Origin: Hydractinia symbiolongicarpus
Taxonomy: Eukaryota > Cnidaria > Hydrozoa > Anthoathecata > Hydractiniidae
Reading direction: 5' to 3'
DNA length: 64,000 nucleotides
NCBI RefSeq assembly: GCF_029227915.1
Contig: NC_079878.1
Coordinates: 24,329,501-24,393,500 of the forward strand
Below are positions 19,943 to 30,133 of this stretch, one piece after another (the first letter of the stretch is position 1; the number at the start of each line of letters is the position of its first letter). The translations under genes and the position numbers were made by a program. The notes under the pieces were generated by a model. That model worked only from the letters and a program-made list of their open reading frames with translations. It was not told the origin of the DNA and did not search any database.

Positions 19943-20600
19943 TAGTCGTGCTCCTCAATGGAATGTCCACATACGGTGACATTGTCCAGAAATGGAAATG
20001 TGTCTGATAATTCATTTCTAATTACAAATGTATCCATTTTTCGTTGGAAACACGATGTGCCATTTGTTACCCCGAATGGCATTCTGGTGTATTGCCACAG
20101 CTGTCCATCCCCTTCAAATGCAGTGAATGCTTTTTCGTCCTCTGACAATGGTATTTGATGATAAGCAGCGCGAAGATCGATAGTGCTATAATACTTATAT
20201 TTCGCTATTTTATTAACCATCTCGTCTATCTTTGGCAAAGGATAGGCATCTAATTGCGTATACCTATTAATAGTTTCAGAATAATCAACAACCATTCGCC
20301 TTTCCGTTTTCTCTTGAACCACTAGTACTTGTGCTCTCCACGGTGAATTGCTCGGTTCGATGATTTTTGCTTCAGATAAGCGTTTTATTTCTGATGTGAA
20401 AAAATCCTGGTCAATTTTTGAATATTTTCGTGATTTCGACACTATTGGTTTACAATCGGCAGTTAAATGTGCAAATAGTTTAGGAGGGGATGTTTTCATT
20501 GTAGTAACAGCAACAACGCTCAAAGGTGGTTTATTTCCTCCATACTTGATTGTTTATGTTGCTCTTGGAAGTCGGTACTAAGAATAACATCAGCCACAAG
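19942..20600 (-). pseudogene. Gypsy reverse transcriptase, 5' two thirds
   Basis: The minus frame 20523-19942 reads EIKRLSEAKIIEPSNSPWRAQVLVVQ, RMVVDYSETINRYTQLDAYPLPKIDEMV, YYSTIDLRAAYHQIPL, YTRMPFGVTNGTSCFQR, then DTFPFLDNVTVCGHSIEEHD. This is a Ty3/gypsy RT. The catalytic box is FLDN, not the usual (Y/F)xDD; a YLDN-type box is known in a subset of gypsy elements, so it may be inherited. The gene stops at EEHD because the DIRS element is inserted there; it resumes at 15314. A frameshift near 20525 separates it from gag-protease. Confidence 0.88.
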
Positions 20601-20633
20601 ACCATTCAATACATGTAGTTTCACAGACATATA

Positions 20634-21662
20634 TCACAGACGATTTTTAGGTGCCAGCGATACTTGGCAATAAGCGATTGATTTAGTGGATAATGCGGTT
20701 AAAGCCATTTCAACCATGCTAGGGGCTGGTGTTACTCTTAAATTCAATGTTTTGCTCAATCGTTCACCAATAAAACTTTTGTCTGTACATCCACTGTCAA
20801 TTAATGCTTCTGCTTTGTATGTATCATTTATCAAAACTGGTGACAACTTTGTTGGGGCTGTAATGGCGCCGATAAAGAAATCATCGTCATAACTAGGTAT
20901 TGGAGCAACAGCTGGTGTAGAGCGACAGAGCTTTTCAAAATGACCTACTTTCTTACACTTGTGACAAATTGCTTTATGAGCCGGACACTTACTTCGTGGG
21001 TGTCGTGTGTTACCACAAAAACAACAAAAACCCTGGTTCGAGGGTTTATTCGATGCGTCAGTTTTCGTTGAAATGTCTAAGTTTGACGGCAATGCAGCTG
21101 TAATTTCGGTGAATGTATGTTGCTGTGAATAAACACTGGAGCTCTGCTGGGCTACATCCAGGGCACGAGCTTTATCAAATGCGGTTTGCAGGTCAAGTGT
21201 CCTATTTTCAAGTAGCCTTTGGCGGATGATATTAGAGGAAAGTCTATTAATAAATGCATCTCGAATCATTTCCGATTTATATTCCTCTGCACTCACAGGA
21301 TGAAAGTCGCATTCTTTAGCAAGGGTTTTTAATTCATTCAAAAATTGGTCGAGAGTTTTGCTAGCCTTTTGTTTTCTCGTGGATAATACATGTCTAGCAA
21401 GAATTACACTATTTGGTTTTACATAAAGTTCCTTCAATGTCTGTATTGCGTTCTCAAAGTCATCACATTCTGATATATACTTGTATATGTTCGGATCGAT
21501 ATAATTTATTAAAAGGTTCAACTTATTAAATGCTATGCTCTCAGGACCACTTAACGAATGTATAAAGTTTTCAAACGTACGAAACCAATGTTTATAAGTT
21601 CTGTCAGCATCCGCAGCACTAGGATCAACACTCAGTCTGTTCGGTTTCATATAGCGCTCCAT
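20634..21662 (-). CDS. Gypsy Gag with zinc knuckles and aspartic protease
   Basis: Starts with an ATG 33 bp inside the 5' LTR end: MERYMKPNRLSVDPSAADADRTYKHWFRTFENF. A Gag capsid-like helical region (residues about 20-170) precedes two zinc knuckles, CFCGNTRHPRSKC and CHKCKKVGHFEKLC (about 225-260). The protease motif ALIDSGCTDKSFI (about 298-310) follows. It ends at a TGA (20634-20636), after which the same frame continues with typical protease-RT linker sequence (VKLHVLNGLVADVILSTDF). The stop may therefore be a mutation or a readthrough point. Confidence 0.85.
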   Translation of the reverse strand: MERYMKPNRLSVDPSAADADRTYKHWFRTFENFIHSLSGPESIAFNKLNLLINYIDPNIYKYISECDDFENAIQTLKELYVKPNSVILARHVLSTRKQKASKTLDQFLNELKTLAKECDFHPVSAEEYKSEMIRDAFINRLSSNIIRQRLLENRTLDLQTAFDKARALDVAQQSSSVYSQQHTFTEITAALPSNLDISTKTDASNKPSNQGFCCFCGNTRHPRSKCPAHKAICHKCKKVGHFEKLCRSTPAVAPIPSYDDDFFIGAITAPTKLSPVLINDTYKAEALIDSGCTDKSFIGERLSKTLNLRVTPAPSMVEMALTALSTKSIAYCQVSLAPKNRL

Positions 21663-21694
21663 GATGTTTATTGATCAAATATAGCTTCTTTGAT

Positions 21695-21800
21695 TGTAGT
21701 GAATAGCCAGCTTAATAATGGCTCAAAGAAGCTAAAATTGAACTAATCTACAAATATAATAGGTAACACAACATTAAAACACAAGACAAATATCATAACA
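21695..21800 (-). repeat. 5' LTR of the gypsy element
   Basis: 106 bp, TG...CA on the element strand, about 98% identical to the other LTR (differences: ATT/AAT within cttaat(a)ttgg and an extra A in attaaaacac). The sequence next to it does not show a standard TGG primer-binding site. Confidence 0.9.
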
Positions 21801-21859
21801 CTATAACTATTCTCTGAGAAAATCTTAAAGAGAAAAGATTACTTCAATCACAACCAATA
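21801..21859 (+). repeat. Dispersed repeat X, right half
   Basis: Begins with the duplicated CTATA and continues actattctctgagaaaatct, matching 27311-27370. Together with 13072-13238 it rebuilds one copy of X that the gypsy element entered. Confidence 0.85.
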
Positions 21860-22373
21860 CGACCCCTGCCTTGCCGTTCCTTTGCCTTGGCCTTGACAAC
21901 CTCTCCGCAACACCTTCTATATTGATTTTTGGGTTTTTGAAAAGTACATTCCATCGATAAAAAAGGAGCAAAGTTTACTTTTACATAGCATTTGTAGATC
22001 AGATTTTCTCTCAACTTGAAGTCTAGTGGTCAAAATGTGCCCATTTTGCTCCAAGAAATAGGAAAAAATAAGCCGAAATTGGAAGGGTTAGGAGTTTTTA
22101 ACATATTTATTTTTATTTATTTATTTATCATCAATATTTACCCAGGATATACATTTCAGAATAAATTTCTTAAATGTCGAATGAATAATCGGCAAAAAAC
22201 ATTTTAATTCAAAACCGCGTATGTCATAAGCTTGCAGTATCTAAAAACATCAAGTAGAAAGGGTGAGAAACAGAGGTGAAAACATATAAATAAGAAAGAC
22301 TAGACAAGGTTTAAGAGCTTCATATTGTGTTAGGGTTCAAAGTCCAAATAAAGTGTGTAAGTAGCCCAAACGA
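21860..22373. other. Non-coding stretch downstream of the LINE
   Basis: No gene. A ttta-rich run lies at about 22108-22130. The LINE's 3' tail is expected here, since its ORF ends at 22374 on the minus strand, but I see no clear poly-A. Confidence 0.45.
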
Positions 22374-23660
22374 TTAAAAAATATGGTTATCCAATTTATT
22401 TTTAAATTTCATATAACTAGGCTCCCTTCGTATATCTATTGGTAAAGAATTATATATACTGGCACCCATATAGTAAAAACCATTTCTAGCCATATCCAAA
22501 CGTACTGCTGGTAACTTTAGCGAAAAAGAATTGTTTCGAGTCAGTCTTTGATGGTTTAGCAGCTGAAAGTGGTTCCAATAATTTGAGCATGTTTTACGAT
22601 CAATACATTTTCTGACAACATTACAAGCATTTCGTTGAATTTTGTCGTAAATGGGTTGTAAACTGTTGTTGTTAGTTACTACTCTGGCACGTCTATCCAA
22701 GGACTGCAGTTTGTTCAACTGGGTGTTATTCAGGTTCAAATTGATGATACTATTGAATGTAATGATTGGAGTTATCATTGTTTCGTAAATCTTTTTAGCA
22801 GTTGTATCGTCAACTTCGGATCGTAGTCTCGTCAGTAAACGGAGTCTTCCAGATGCTTTTTTGTATGTAGAGTCGAAGTTGTTATTTAGAGACAACTTAG
22901 GATCAATAATTGATCCCAAATACTTGTAGCTTTTCGTCTCATTAATCTCCACAAAATTACATGACAATGATATTTTTCCTTCAGCACTTTTCAACATTTT
23001 ACTCGTCCCGAATATCATCCATTCTGTTTTCCCTTTGTTTAAATTAATAACAAGATCATTTTCTCGTAGATATGTCTCAAAAGCAAGAAGTTTTTCATTT
23101 AATACATTTTCAAGGACGAGAAAGCTTTCACTTGAGAAGTAGATAACAGTGTCATCTGCAAATTTAATAACGCTAGCTTTAAGTAGGACATTATCAAAGT
23201 CATTAAAGAAAATTAAAAATAATAATGGCCCGAGTATGGACCCTTGCGGAACACCACAATTCACTGGTTGTGGGTCAGATTTGATGTTATTTACCACTAC
23301 TTCCTGCTTTCTCCCAAACAAATATTCAGAAAACCATTCTAGTTCGTTACCACGTATACCATAAGCTGATAATTTCTCAATTAAAATACTATGACCAACC
23401 GTGTCGAAGGCTTTTGACAAGTCCATGAAAACTGCAGCAACGTATTTTTTCTTATCAACTTCCTTTCTAATGTCATCTAACAATAGATTAGCAGCCAAAT
23501 CTGTTGATCTGAGACGACGATACCCAAATTGATACTGAGATAGTAAGTTGTTCTTCTCAAGATATTCGATGACTTGGTCATATACTGCCCTTTCGAGAAT
23601 TTTTGAGATGACCGGCAATATAGATATAGGTCTATAGTTATTGTTATCGTCAGTAGAATC
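22374..23660 (-). pseudogene. LINE reverse transcriptase, 5'-truncated
   Basis: A 430-codon minus-strand frame starting in the fingers: DDNNNYRPISILPVISKILERAVYDQV, QYQFGYRRLRSTDLAANLLLDDI, AAVFMDLSKAFDTVGHSILIEKLSAYGI, NCGVPQGSILGPLLFLIFFNDF, catalytic VIKFADDTVIYF, INLNKGKTEWMIFG, YKYLGSIIDPKLS, and the C-terminal region DMARNGFYYMGASIYNSLPIDIR. This is a CR1/L2/Jockey-group LINE RT. It is uninterrupted from the N-terminal break to the natural stop. The break coincides with the terminal repeat of the next DNA transposon at 23661, but no LINE sequence resumes beyond 27008, so the LINE was probably truncated already. Confidence 0.88.
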
Positions 23661-24004
23661 GCAGTGGCTATTCATACGTGACCGTACTTTAATATTTTTT
23701 TTCTATTCGTACGTGACTCTCACGTATTTTAATTTTTTTTTTCTATTCGTAGGTGACACTCACGTACTCACGTACTTTATTATTATTTTATTTTTTTCTA
23801 TATCTGCGATTTTCTATATCTTTTCTTCGTACGTAAAATCTTTTCTTTCTACTTTCATGAAAAAAAAAAAAAAAAAATTATACTTAGCATGAAATTTCAA
23901 TTTGTTATGAGGAAAGTTTTAGTAGTAGAAACCAGCCTTTTCAACTCCATTACAATTTCAATTGCAAAAAAGCGCGAATAGGACTTCTATGCTGACGAAA
24001 GAAG

Positions 24005-26827
24005 ATGGAGGTCGGGCAGAGTTTTTCGAGCTTCGAGCAGTTAAATAAAGCAATTTGTAGTCATGAAAAAACTAATTATATCCAACTTTATGTCAGGAGT
24101 TCTCGTTCTATAGAGAGTGCAGCTAAACGTGCAACGAAAAAAAAGTATAATACAAACAAAAGTGCATGTAATTTCTATCACTCTATAATGTTACCATGCA
24201 GGCACATTTTCAAGTTAAGAAAATGACTACATGAAGATCTTTTTGCGAAGGAGTTATGTCCAGCTAGGTGCACTTTGAAGCACTTCAAGTACAATCATAG
24301 AGTTTTTTCAAATCATGCTAGTCCCTCGACATCCGAAATCATAGCAACACGTTCCCAAAAAAATCAAGAAAATAAACCAAGAAGTGTTGATGAACAATAT
24401 CGGGCGTTAAGTGACATTGGCAAAAAAAATAGCTGCAGCTGGTTCTGTCCTAGGCTCTAGCAACTTTCATTCAATCTTAACCGAATTAAAGGCCTTCAAT
24501 AAATATATTCGCGACGGAAAACGTGTGAAAGTTATCCTTGATGAAGTTGAATTTAGTAAATCATCCAACACAGGTATATACTCCGGAGAAAATGACCACT
24601 TTTGGTGTGCGTTTGCATGAATTAATTTATTTATCTATTATTTAGCTAACTTGATATCAACAACATCTTCTTCAAGAGTTGTACGTAACTGCGGTATTGT
24701 AACTTCTTCTTCACTGGTTTCTAAAAAACGTAAGAAGTGTCTATATAGTTTTACTTGAAGGAACGAGACTTCAAGTTTTTCTATTGATTTTAATTCTTTA
24801 TCTATTTAGCTAACTTGATATCAACAACACCGTCGACAGTTGTACACAACTGCGGTATTGTAACTCCTTCTTCACTGGTTTCTAAAAAACGTAAGAAGCG
24901 TAGAGATCATCTACCTACCTTTGATTTTATGATAGTTTAGATATAAATTTTTTATTGCTTTCTTAGCTCTCGTTAAAAGCAACCATTGTATATCTGGCTC
25001 GTCAAATATATCAATTGATTCATTGGATTTTCCTTCATCACGTAAGTGCAACATTTCAAACTTGACATTTGTGAGGATGGTTCTTGTATTTTTCTTTTCA
25101 TTTTATGCGATATTTTTTAGATGATCTGATTGAGGATGGATGTGAGGAGAGTGATAAAGTCGAAAAAATTGAAGATGCGAAGGAAAAACGGTTAAAAAAC
25201 ATGGACAAGACAGTTACAGCTTTATGCAAGACAGAGTTGACACGTTTGTATGTCGCTAGTAAAAAACGCTTAATAGAAACTAGAAATGGAAAATCGGATG
25301 GTTGGTGGCATAAAATATACTTCAGAACCTCTGACTTAAACGTAAGACCGAATCAACTTGGGTATTTATTTGCAAGTGGTGCATTCACAGAACATCAAAT
25401 TGAGATACTGATGGATATGATGAAATCAGACAAAAATCTTTGATGCACCAATTGAATATTTAACAAAAGTATTGATTCCCGAGTTGCTATTAGAAATCAC
25501 AATACGGGTGTTTAAGATTAATCGTGTCGATGCCGAAAATTACATACAAGAAGGAGGATATGTTGATCCTACAGTGGTGTTTAGAAAAAGAAAATGTACG
25601 TTGATTGTTAGATACTGTTTAAATAATTTGAAACGATTAAAATTGTAAAGTTCAAATTATTGCTATTATAGGGAGTCAACATGAAAAAGCAGGACAAAAA
25701 GAAAACCGAATTGTAAGTTGGATTAAATGTATTGGACAAAATAGTTGATATGATATTGATTTCTTAATTTTTATTCATTATCTTTTAATTTATATATTGT
25801 AGTGAAATCGAAGTTGCCTAAACTTGGACAAACACAGGTTAAAGGTATTCTTTTTAAAACCGCCATGCTTTTGCACCATATAGCGGAGTAACAATGTAAC
25901 AGTAAATACATTTACATATTCATCTGTTCCATAGGATCAACGGTAGCAAATACGTTACTGTCGCACGCAATTACGACAACAACAGCTTCTTTGGAAATTA
26001 AGAAACAAATTTCAAATGGTAATAGAAGGTACTGATCCATTTAAACAATTATTGTTACCCCTCAATTACATTACTTGTTTTTTATTCAGCTCCAACTATT
26101 TCAAACACCTTTTGTGAGGTGAAAGGTGTAAAAATCCTTGTTAAATCGAAGCCATTTAAGGATAATAACGATTCGAATTTTAACCGTAAGTACTATAGTC
26201 TATAATTCTCTGCAATTTTCTAATTTTAGCGTATTGTTATATAAAAAATAATTCTTAATTTAGGGTTCTCCCTCATCAAATTGCCACCAAAAATGTGCAA
26301 AAAAGGAAGACCGAAAGGGCTTTATACGGCTATTGGCCTGCCCAACAGAAAAACAAAAGAAAAGATGGTACCATTCGTTAATTTGCCGACCAATGATAAA
26401 ATTAAATGTTAGTTGTGGAAACTTCATTTTACTAAGCTTTTTTGTGTATATTCTTTATTTATAATTTTATTTTCTCTATTTTTAGTAATGTTAGAATGGG
26501 TACTAAAAGAAAAGACTACAGCAGACATTCCAGTCATATTATCTGGAAAGAAAACAATTACCCAGGAAATGATGCAGACAGAATTGTATCCAAAACTGTC
26601 TGATCAAGACAAGATCGATTTAAAGCTGCGTGGAAGCATGTTATAAAAAACACAAAAAATAAGAAATGGTTTTGCGAAGTTTGCAACAACGATGTTTCCG
26701 ACGAAACGTCTGTGGGATGTGATGGTTGTCTGTGCTGGTGCAATCTATCTTGTATTGGCAGAACAAAAATGCCAGCAGCTAGGAGCTGGTTCTGCAAACC
26801 TTGCTGCGTATACACATCGCAGCCATA
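24005..26827 (+). pseudogene. SWIM/PHD-type transposase gene, exons with lesions
   Basis: Exon 1 (24005-24620) reads MEVGQSFSSFEQLNKAICSHEK, then jumps to CNFYHSIMLPCRHIF, a SWIM zinc finger (CxF...L-P-C-R-H). The MULE catalytic domain expected between them is absent. An in-frame TGA follows at 24224 and a frameshift near 24420. Further exons: 24646-24730 and its duplicate, 25122-25560 (KTELTRLYVASKKRLIETRNGKSDGWWHK, function unknown), 26280-26410 (KRGRPKGLYTAIGLPNRKT-type motif) and 26490-26827. The last holds a PHD-like finger (WFCEVCNNDVSDETSVGCDGC, WFCKPCC) in which the usual His position is Asn. Splice sites of GT-AG type separate them. It is a deletion derivative and cannot encode an active transposase. 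Confidence 0.65.
24645..24895 (+). repeat. Tandem exon duplication, period 164 bp
   Basis: Two copies of a segment comprising a splice acceptor (atttag), an exon beginning CTAACTTGATATCAACAACA, and the donor AAAAAC|gtaagaag. They start at 24646 and 24810. Both keep an open frame (NLISTT...RNCGIVT.SSLVSKK), though they differ at several positions in the middle. Confidence 0.85.
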
Positions 26828-27160
26828 AAATCAGATAAACATGAAAAAGATTGTTAAGAATGCTCTTTTGTAAATATATACATACTGTGAATTTCTCTAA
26901 ATTTCTTATAATTTCCCCAGATTCATTTTAAATAAATAAAGTACGTGAGTTTCCCGTACGAATAGAAAAAAAAATATTGAAGTACGGTCACGTATGAATA
27001 GCCACTGCGTATTAGAATAATTTCATTATCAAAGAAGAACTGGAATATCTTCTCAACTTAAACACAGTGAGAGGTTCCGGGTGCCTACGTTAGCATTATT
27101 CTGCGACAAAAGAACACTTACGGTTTTGCTACACGATTTTGTGTATTGGAGCGAAGTAAT

Positions 27161-27370
27161 GAAAAAGGTTTACAATACAGCAAGCGCTGCACTGAAGTAT
27201 CTTGTCTACAGGGACGGTGGATGTAAATAAAACTGTGATTAAGCTCCCAGAAGAAGGTGCTGAATACACTTTCTTGTTTTTTACAAGCATGAGTACTGTC
27301 CAACTTGGACCTATAACTATTCACTGAGAAAATCTTAAAGAGAAAAAACAATCCTTCAATCACAAACAAT
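27161..27370 (+). repeat. Dispersed repeat X, uninterrupted copy
   Basis: Matches 13072-13238 plus 21801-21859 with the gypsy element missing. It gives the empty-site sequence ggacctataactattc at about 27308-27323. Nature of X unknown; the minus-strand open frame over it has no recognised domain. Confidence 0.85.
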
Positions 27371-27703
27371 AGACGAATTTCCGTGTGACGTCACATAACC
27401 AGTTCCCAAGCCTCTGCGCAAATCGACAGGCAAAATGGCAGGCAAGATAGTAAACAAATAGGGTAATTGCTTATTAAACGATCGTTTTAAATCGCTTAAA
27501 AACTAAACAAACCTTTCGATCGAAACTTGCACTACCATTATGAACTCCGTTACTAAGATTTTAATGATATTCTCCATCGCGGGCTTTTATTCTCGACCAT
27601 TACTTCGGCTTTACAAGCCTACACACCAGGAGTACGCGAGTAAGCAAGTCCTGCATTGTGTTCGACTAAATAGCTGCGTTTAAACTGCGACGTTTTTATA
27701 TCC

Positions 27704-28580
27704 TTGCCTTGGAAATTTTTGTGGGTAATTGATACAGCCCAAAATATGTATGCGAGGTATAAACACAGACCAAGAGTTGTACAGAGTATAATGCGACAAA
27801 ACGAAAGCGGCCGCCTCGTGGTCTTCACTTCCAATATGTCGACCGAATACTTCTCGAAATTAGTAAGTGAAGATAAACAGCATTATTCAAAAAAACTCAC
27901 GCTTGCCAACGGAACACTCCTACGCGACCCTTTTTCACTGAAGGGAGAAGATTGGAGCGACGATGTATCATTGCTACCCGATGTTACGCATATGGATTTG
28001 TATGTCTATCTCATCCATACACCCAGTGAATTTACAAATGAATCTTTGAAAGCTTATAAATCCTTAGAAGCTTACAACTTTTATCTTTCTGGGCATGTTC
28101 AAGATGTTTATTGCCACCTCTTGAAAGACGTTGAATTTTGCTACATTAAATCCTCCGTACTACCTAGTCAGAGACAAGGACAAAAGCAAAAACTATATGA
28201 TGTATGGATCATTTTACACACAAGTGGATGGGTACTTTCAGCAAATTGTACCTGCGTTGCTGGGTAAAAATTCACATTAGCTTTCCTTCTTCACTAACAA
28301 TTTTTTTTCTTTTTGAAGTGACTAATAAAATTTTTACTTTTAGCCTTGGCTCGGCATGCAGTCATGTTGCTGCCCTTTTGTTCAAACTGGTTGCTTGTGC
28401 TACATTGGAGTTAAACAAAAAAGCTTGCAGAAGCAAATTATGCTCATGGAAAAAATCTAGAAAAAGAGCACACCCTGCACCTCTGAAGCACATAAACTTC
28501 AAAAGACCAAAAAAAAGCGACGTCCAATCCAGTATAAAAATAAAAATAATTTTTGTGACTTTTCAAATGTCCATAATTTA
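27704..28580 (+). CDS. SWIM zinc-finger protein (partial), two exons
   Basis: Family of cnidarian/fish proteins that usually carry a SWIM finger and then a YqaJ-type exonuclease. Exon 1 ends at 28263 and exon 2 starts at 28344 (donor GG|GTAAAA, acceptor ttttag|CC). The join reads ANCTCVAGLGSACSHVAALLFKL, a complete SWIM finger (C-x-C-x-n-C-x-H). Upstream are DPFSLKGEDWSDDVSLLPDVTHMDLYVYL and SEFTNESLKAYKSLEAYNFYLSGHVQDV, both typical. The likely start is the ATG at 27836 (MSTEYFSKLVSED); upstream codons look unrelated. After CSWKKSRKRAHPAPLKHINFKRPKK the frame loses similarity and no YqaJ domain follows, so it is truncated or continues elsewhere. Its 3' end overlaps the antisense THAP gene. 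Confidence 0.65.
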
Positions 28581-29335
28581 GTTGGAATTTTCTTGACAAA
28601 TTGTTTTTATTTTTTAACTGATGGATTTCAGCCATCCTGTTGACAAGTTCATTTTGGATGCTACAGTATTTTCGAGTCACTTCCTTGATGTTATTTTCTT
28701 TTTCTTTCACAACATTCTCTATTTCTGTCACTTTTTGTTTTAATTTTTCAATCTCCATATCTTGTGGGCTTAGCTCTTCCTCCTCTGGTTCCAAAACTTC
28801 ACTGGGCTCTTCCACAACAGGAAGATTTGAGCGCTGCTTAACTCTCAGACGTGCACGTTGGAATCGATCCTGTTTCTCTTTCTTTTTTTCCTCACTCATT
28901 TTTTTCCCAATTCGGTCGAAAACTGATGGCACAAAATCAGGGCTCAGTGGGTCCTTTGATTTTTTTCCTACAAAAAGAATAGAATATTCCATATATTCAC
29001 AGTGACTAGATGTGCAAAACATTGACTTACTGGGAGTGAAAGAATCTCAGTGCGGTAGTAAATACGAGACAGGGAAGCCTCACCCAGAGGGGGGAAGAGG
29101 GAGTTTCAAACGTTTATGGACAAGAGAAATGAATATACATACCAGATATGAAATGCAGATGGCATACTTTAGCATTTCCAATTAGCTGTTCTGGCCAATC
29201 CACCCTGCCAATCGCAGTCAACCATCTTTTTCTGACGTCTGGGTATATCTTCGAAGGAATTCGAAAAAAACCACCACTTCCATCGCCTTTCTTGCGTCTG
29301 TTCGTACAATTCGGTACACAGCAACTATCAGGCAT
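28580..29335 (-). CDS. THAP-domain protein with coiled coil, two exons
   Basis: THAP fingers bind DNA and occur in host regulators and in transposases. Exon 1 (29335-29143): MPDSCCVPNCTNRRKKGD, GFFRIPSK, RKRWLTAIGR, then VCHLHF, giving the C2-C-H zinc ligands. The intron is 28968-29142 (donor TCTG|GTATGT, acceptor ttttgtag|GA). Exon 2 continues SGKKSKDPLSPDFVPSVF, which supplies the AVPTF-like box that closes a THAP domain. It then has a basic stretch, an acidic stretch and a coiled coil (MEIEKLKQKVTEIENVVKEKENNIKEVTRKY). The frame runs on to 28444 but the last 50 codons are antisense of the SWIM gene, so the true end is near 28580. It is convergent with that gene. Confidence 0.78.
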
Positions 29336-30133
29336 CCTTCCACAATCAGTACTTCAACGTTTACGACGAATATTTTAAATAATTTTAAGTTTTTTCTCTC
29401 TAACTATCACAACACGTCTTCCCTCTTCGATAACTTCCTTATGAAAGAACGAAGGCGCGGCTAATGTTTTGCCTGTCGATTTTTACGGCAAGCCGCGCAT
29501 GCGCAGAAGTGCCGAAAAATGTAAACATTAAAATTCGTCTATACGACACAAGACAGAGCTAACAACATAAACGGACTGGTTACAGAACAAACACAAATGG
29601 AAAAAATGTATATGTCAAAATATATAATATAAAAAAGAATTATATAAAACCCTCCTGTGCGCCAGAACTTGTGACTCTGGCTGTAGCTTTCCACATGTGT
29701 TACAGGGCCCCAACACTCAGCCTTACACAGGAGGTTGTCATGACAGGACCAGTCTGTACATATTTTGACTAAGGACAGCAGGGTTGTCAAGCCTGAAGAC
29801 CAAGTTAGTAAACTTGGGCACCTTACTGAACTGGGGTAAAAAGTGGGGTCGTTACTAGACAGGATACCTGTCTAGCTTTTCTGCTCTCGCGCTGTCCTGC
29901 TTTTTTAACCCTGCTTTTTTTTTAGCGCTATCGCTGAAAAGAGAGACAGGACTAACCTACCGTGGGAATGCAACTGCTACTTTCTGATTGGCTAATTTTT
30001 GCAGGGCAGTTGCGCAACAATTTTGTTGATCCGTGGCCGTATCAACTAAACTAATAAAGAAAGCTACACCCTTTTAATTATATTATAGTGAGGCTGATGA
30101 TTAAAATTATGGATTTAATTTATTTCATTGAAC
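29336..30133. other. Region upstream of the RecQ-like gene; no gene seen
   Basis: Short inverted patches (ctagacaggatacctgtctag at about 29853-29873) and purine/pyrimidine blocks only. It probably holds the divergent promoters of the THAP gene and the RecQ-like gene. Confidence 0.45.

Larger units (their letters stand above)
13239..21800 (-). mobile_element. Ty3/gypsy LTR retrotransposon, interrupted by a DIRS element
   Basis: Two LTRs of about 105 bp (13239-13343 and 21695-21800, TG...CA) flank minus-strand gag, protease, reverse transcriptase, RNase H and integrase regions in the Ty3/gypsy order (integrase after RNase H). A purine-rich tract (reverse complement of 13344-13358) abuts the 3' LTR. 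The target duplication is CTATA at 13234-13238 and 21801-21805. The LTRs differ by about one substitution and one indel, so insertion was fairly recent. A DIRS element (15315-19942) sits inside pol. Frameshifts and stops make it non-autonomous. Confidence 0.93.
23661..27008 (+). mobile_element. Decayed DNA transposon (MULE-like) with 65-bp terminal inverted repeats
   Basis: The left end (gcagtggctattcatacgtg from 23661) and right end (complement, to 27008) match over about 65 bp with few mismatches. Inside the left end the motif tctattcgta(c/g)gtgac is repeated. The enclosed exons encode a ZSWIM/FAR1-like N-terminus, a SWIM zinc finger and a PHD finger, as in MULE-related elements of invertebrates. 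No clear target duplication was found. Confidence 0.8.

Noticed and set aside
23661-27008. The SWIM-type element as an insertion inside the LINE
   Set aside because: The LINE stops exactly at the left terminal repeat, but no LINE sequence resumes after 27008 and no target duplication was found.
27118-27369. Minus-strand ORF of 83 codons over repeat X
   Set aside because: The other copy of X does not keep the frame, and no domain is recognised.
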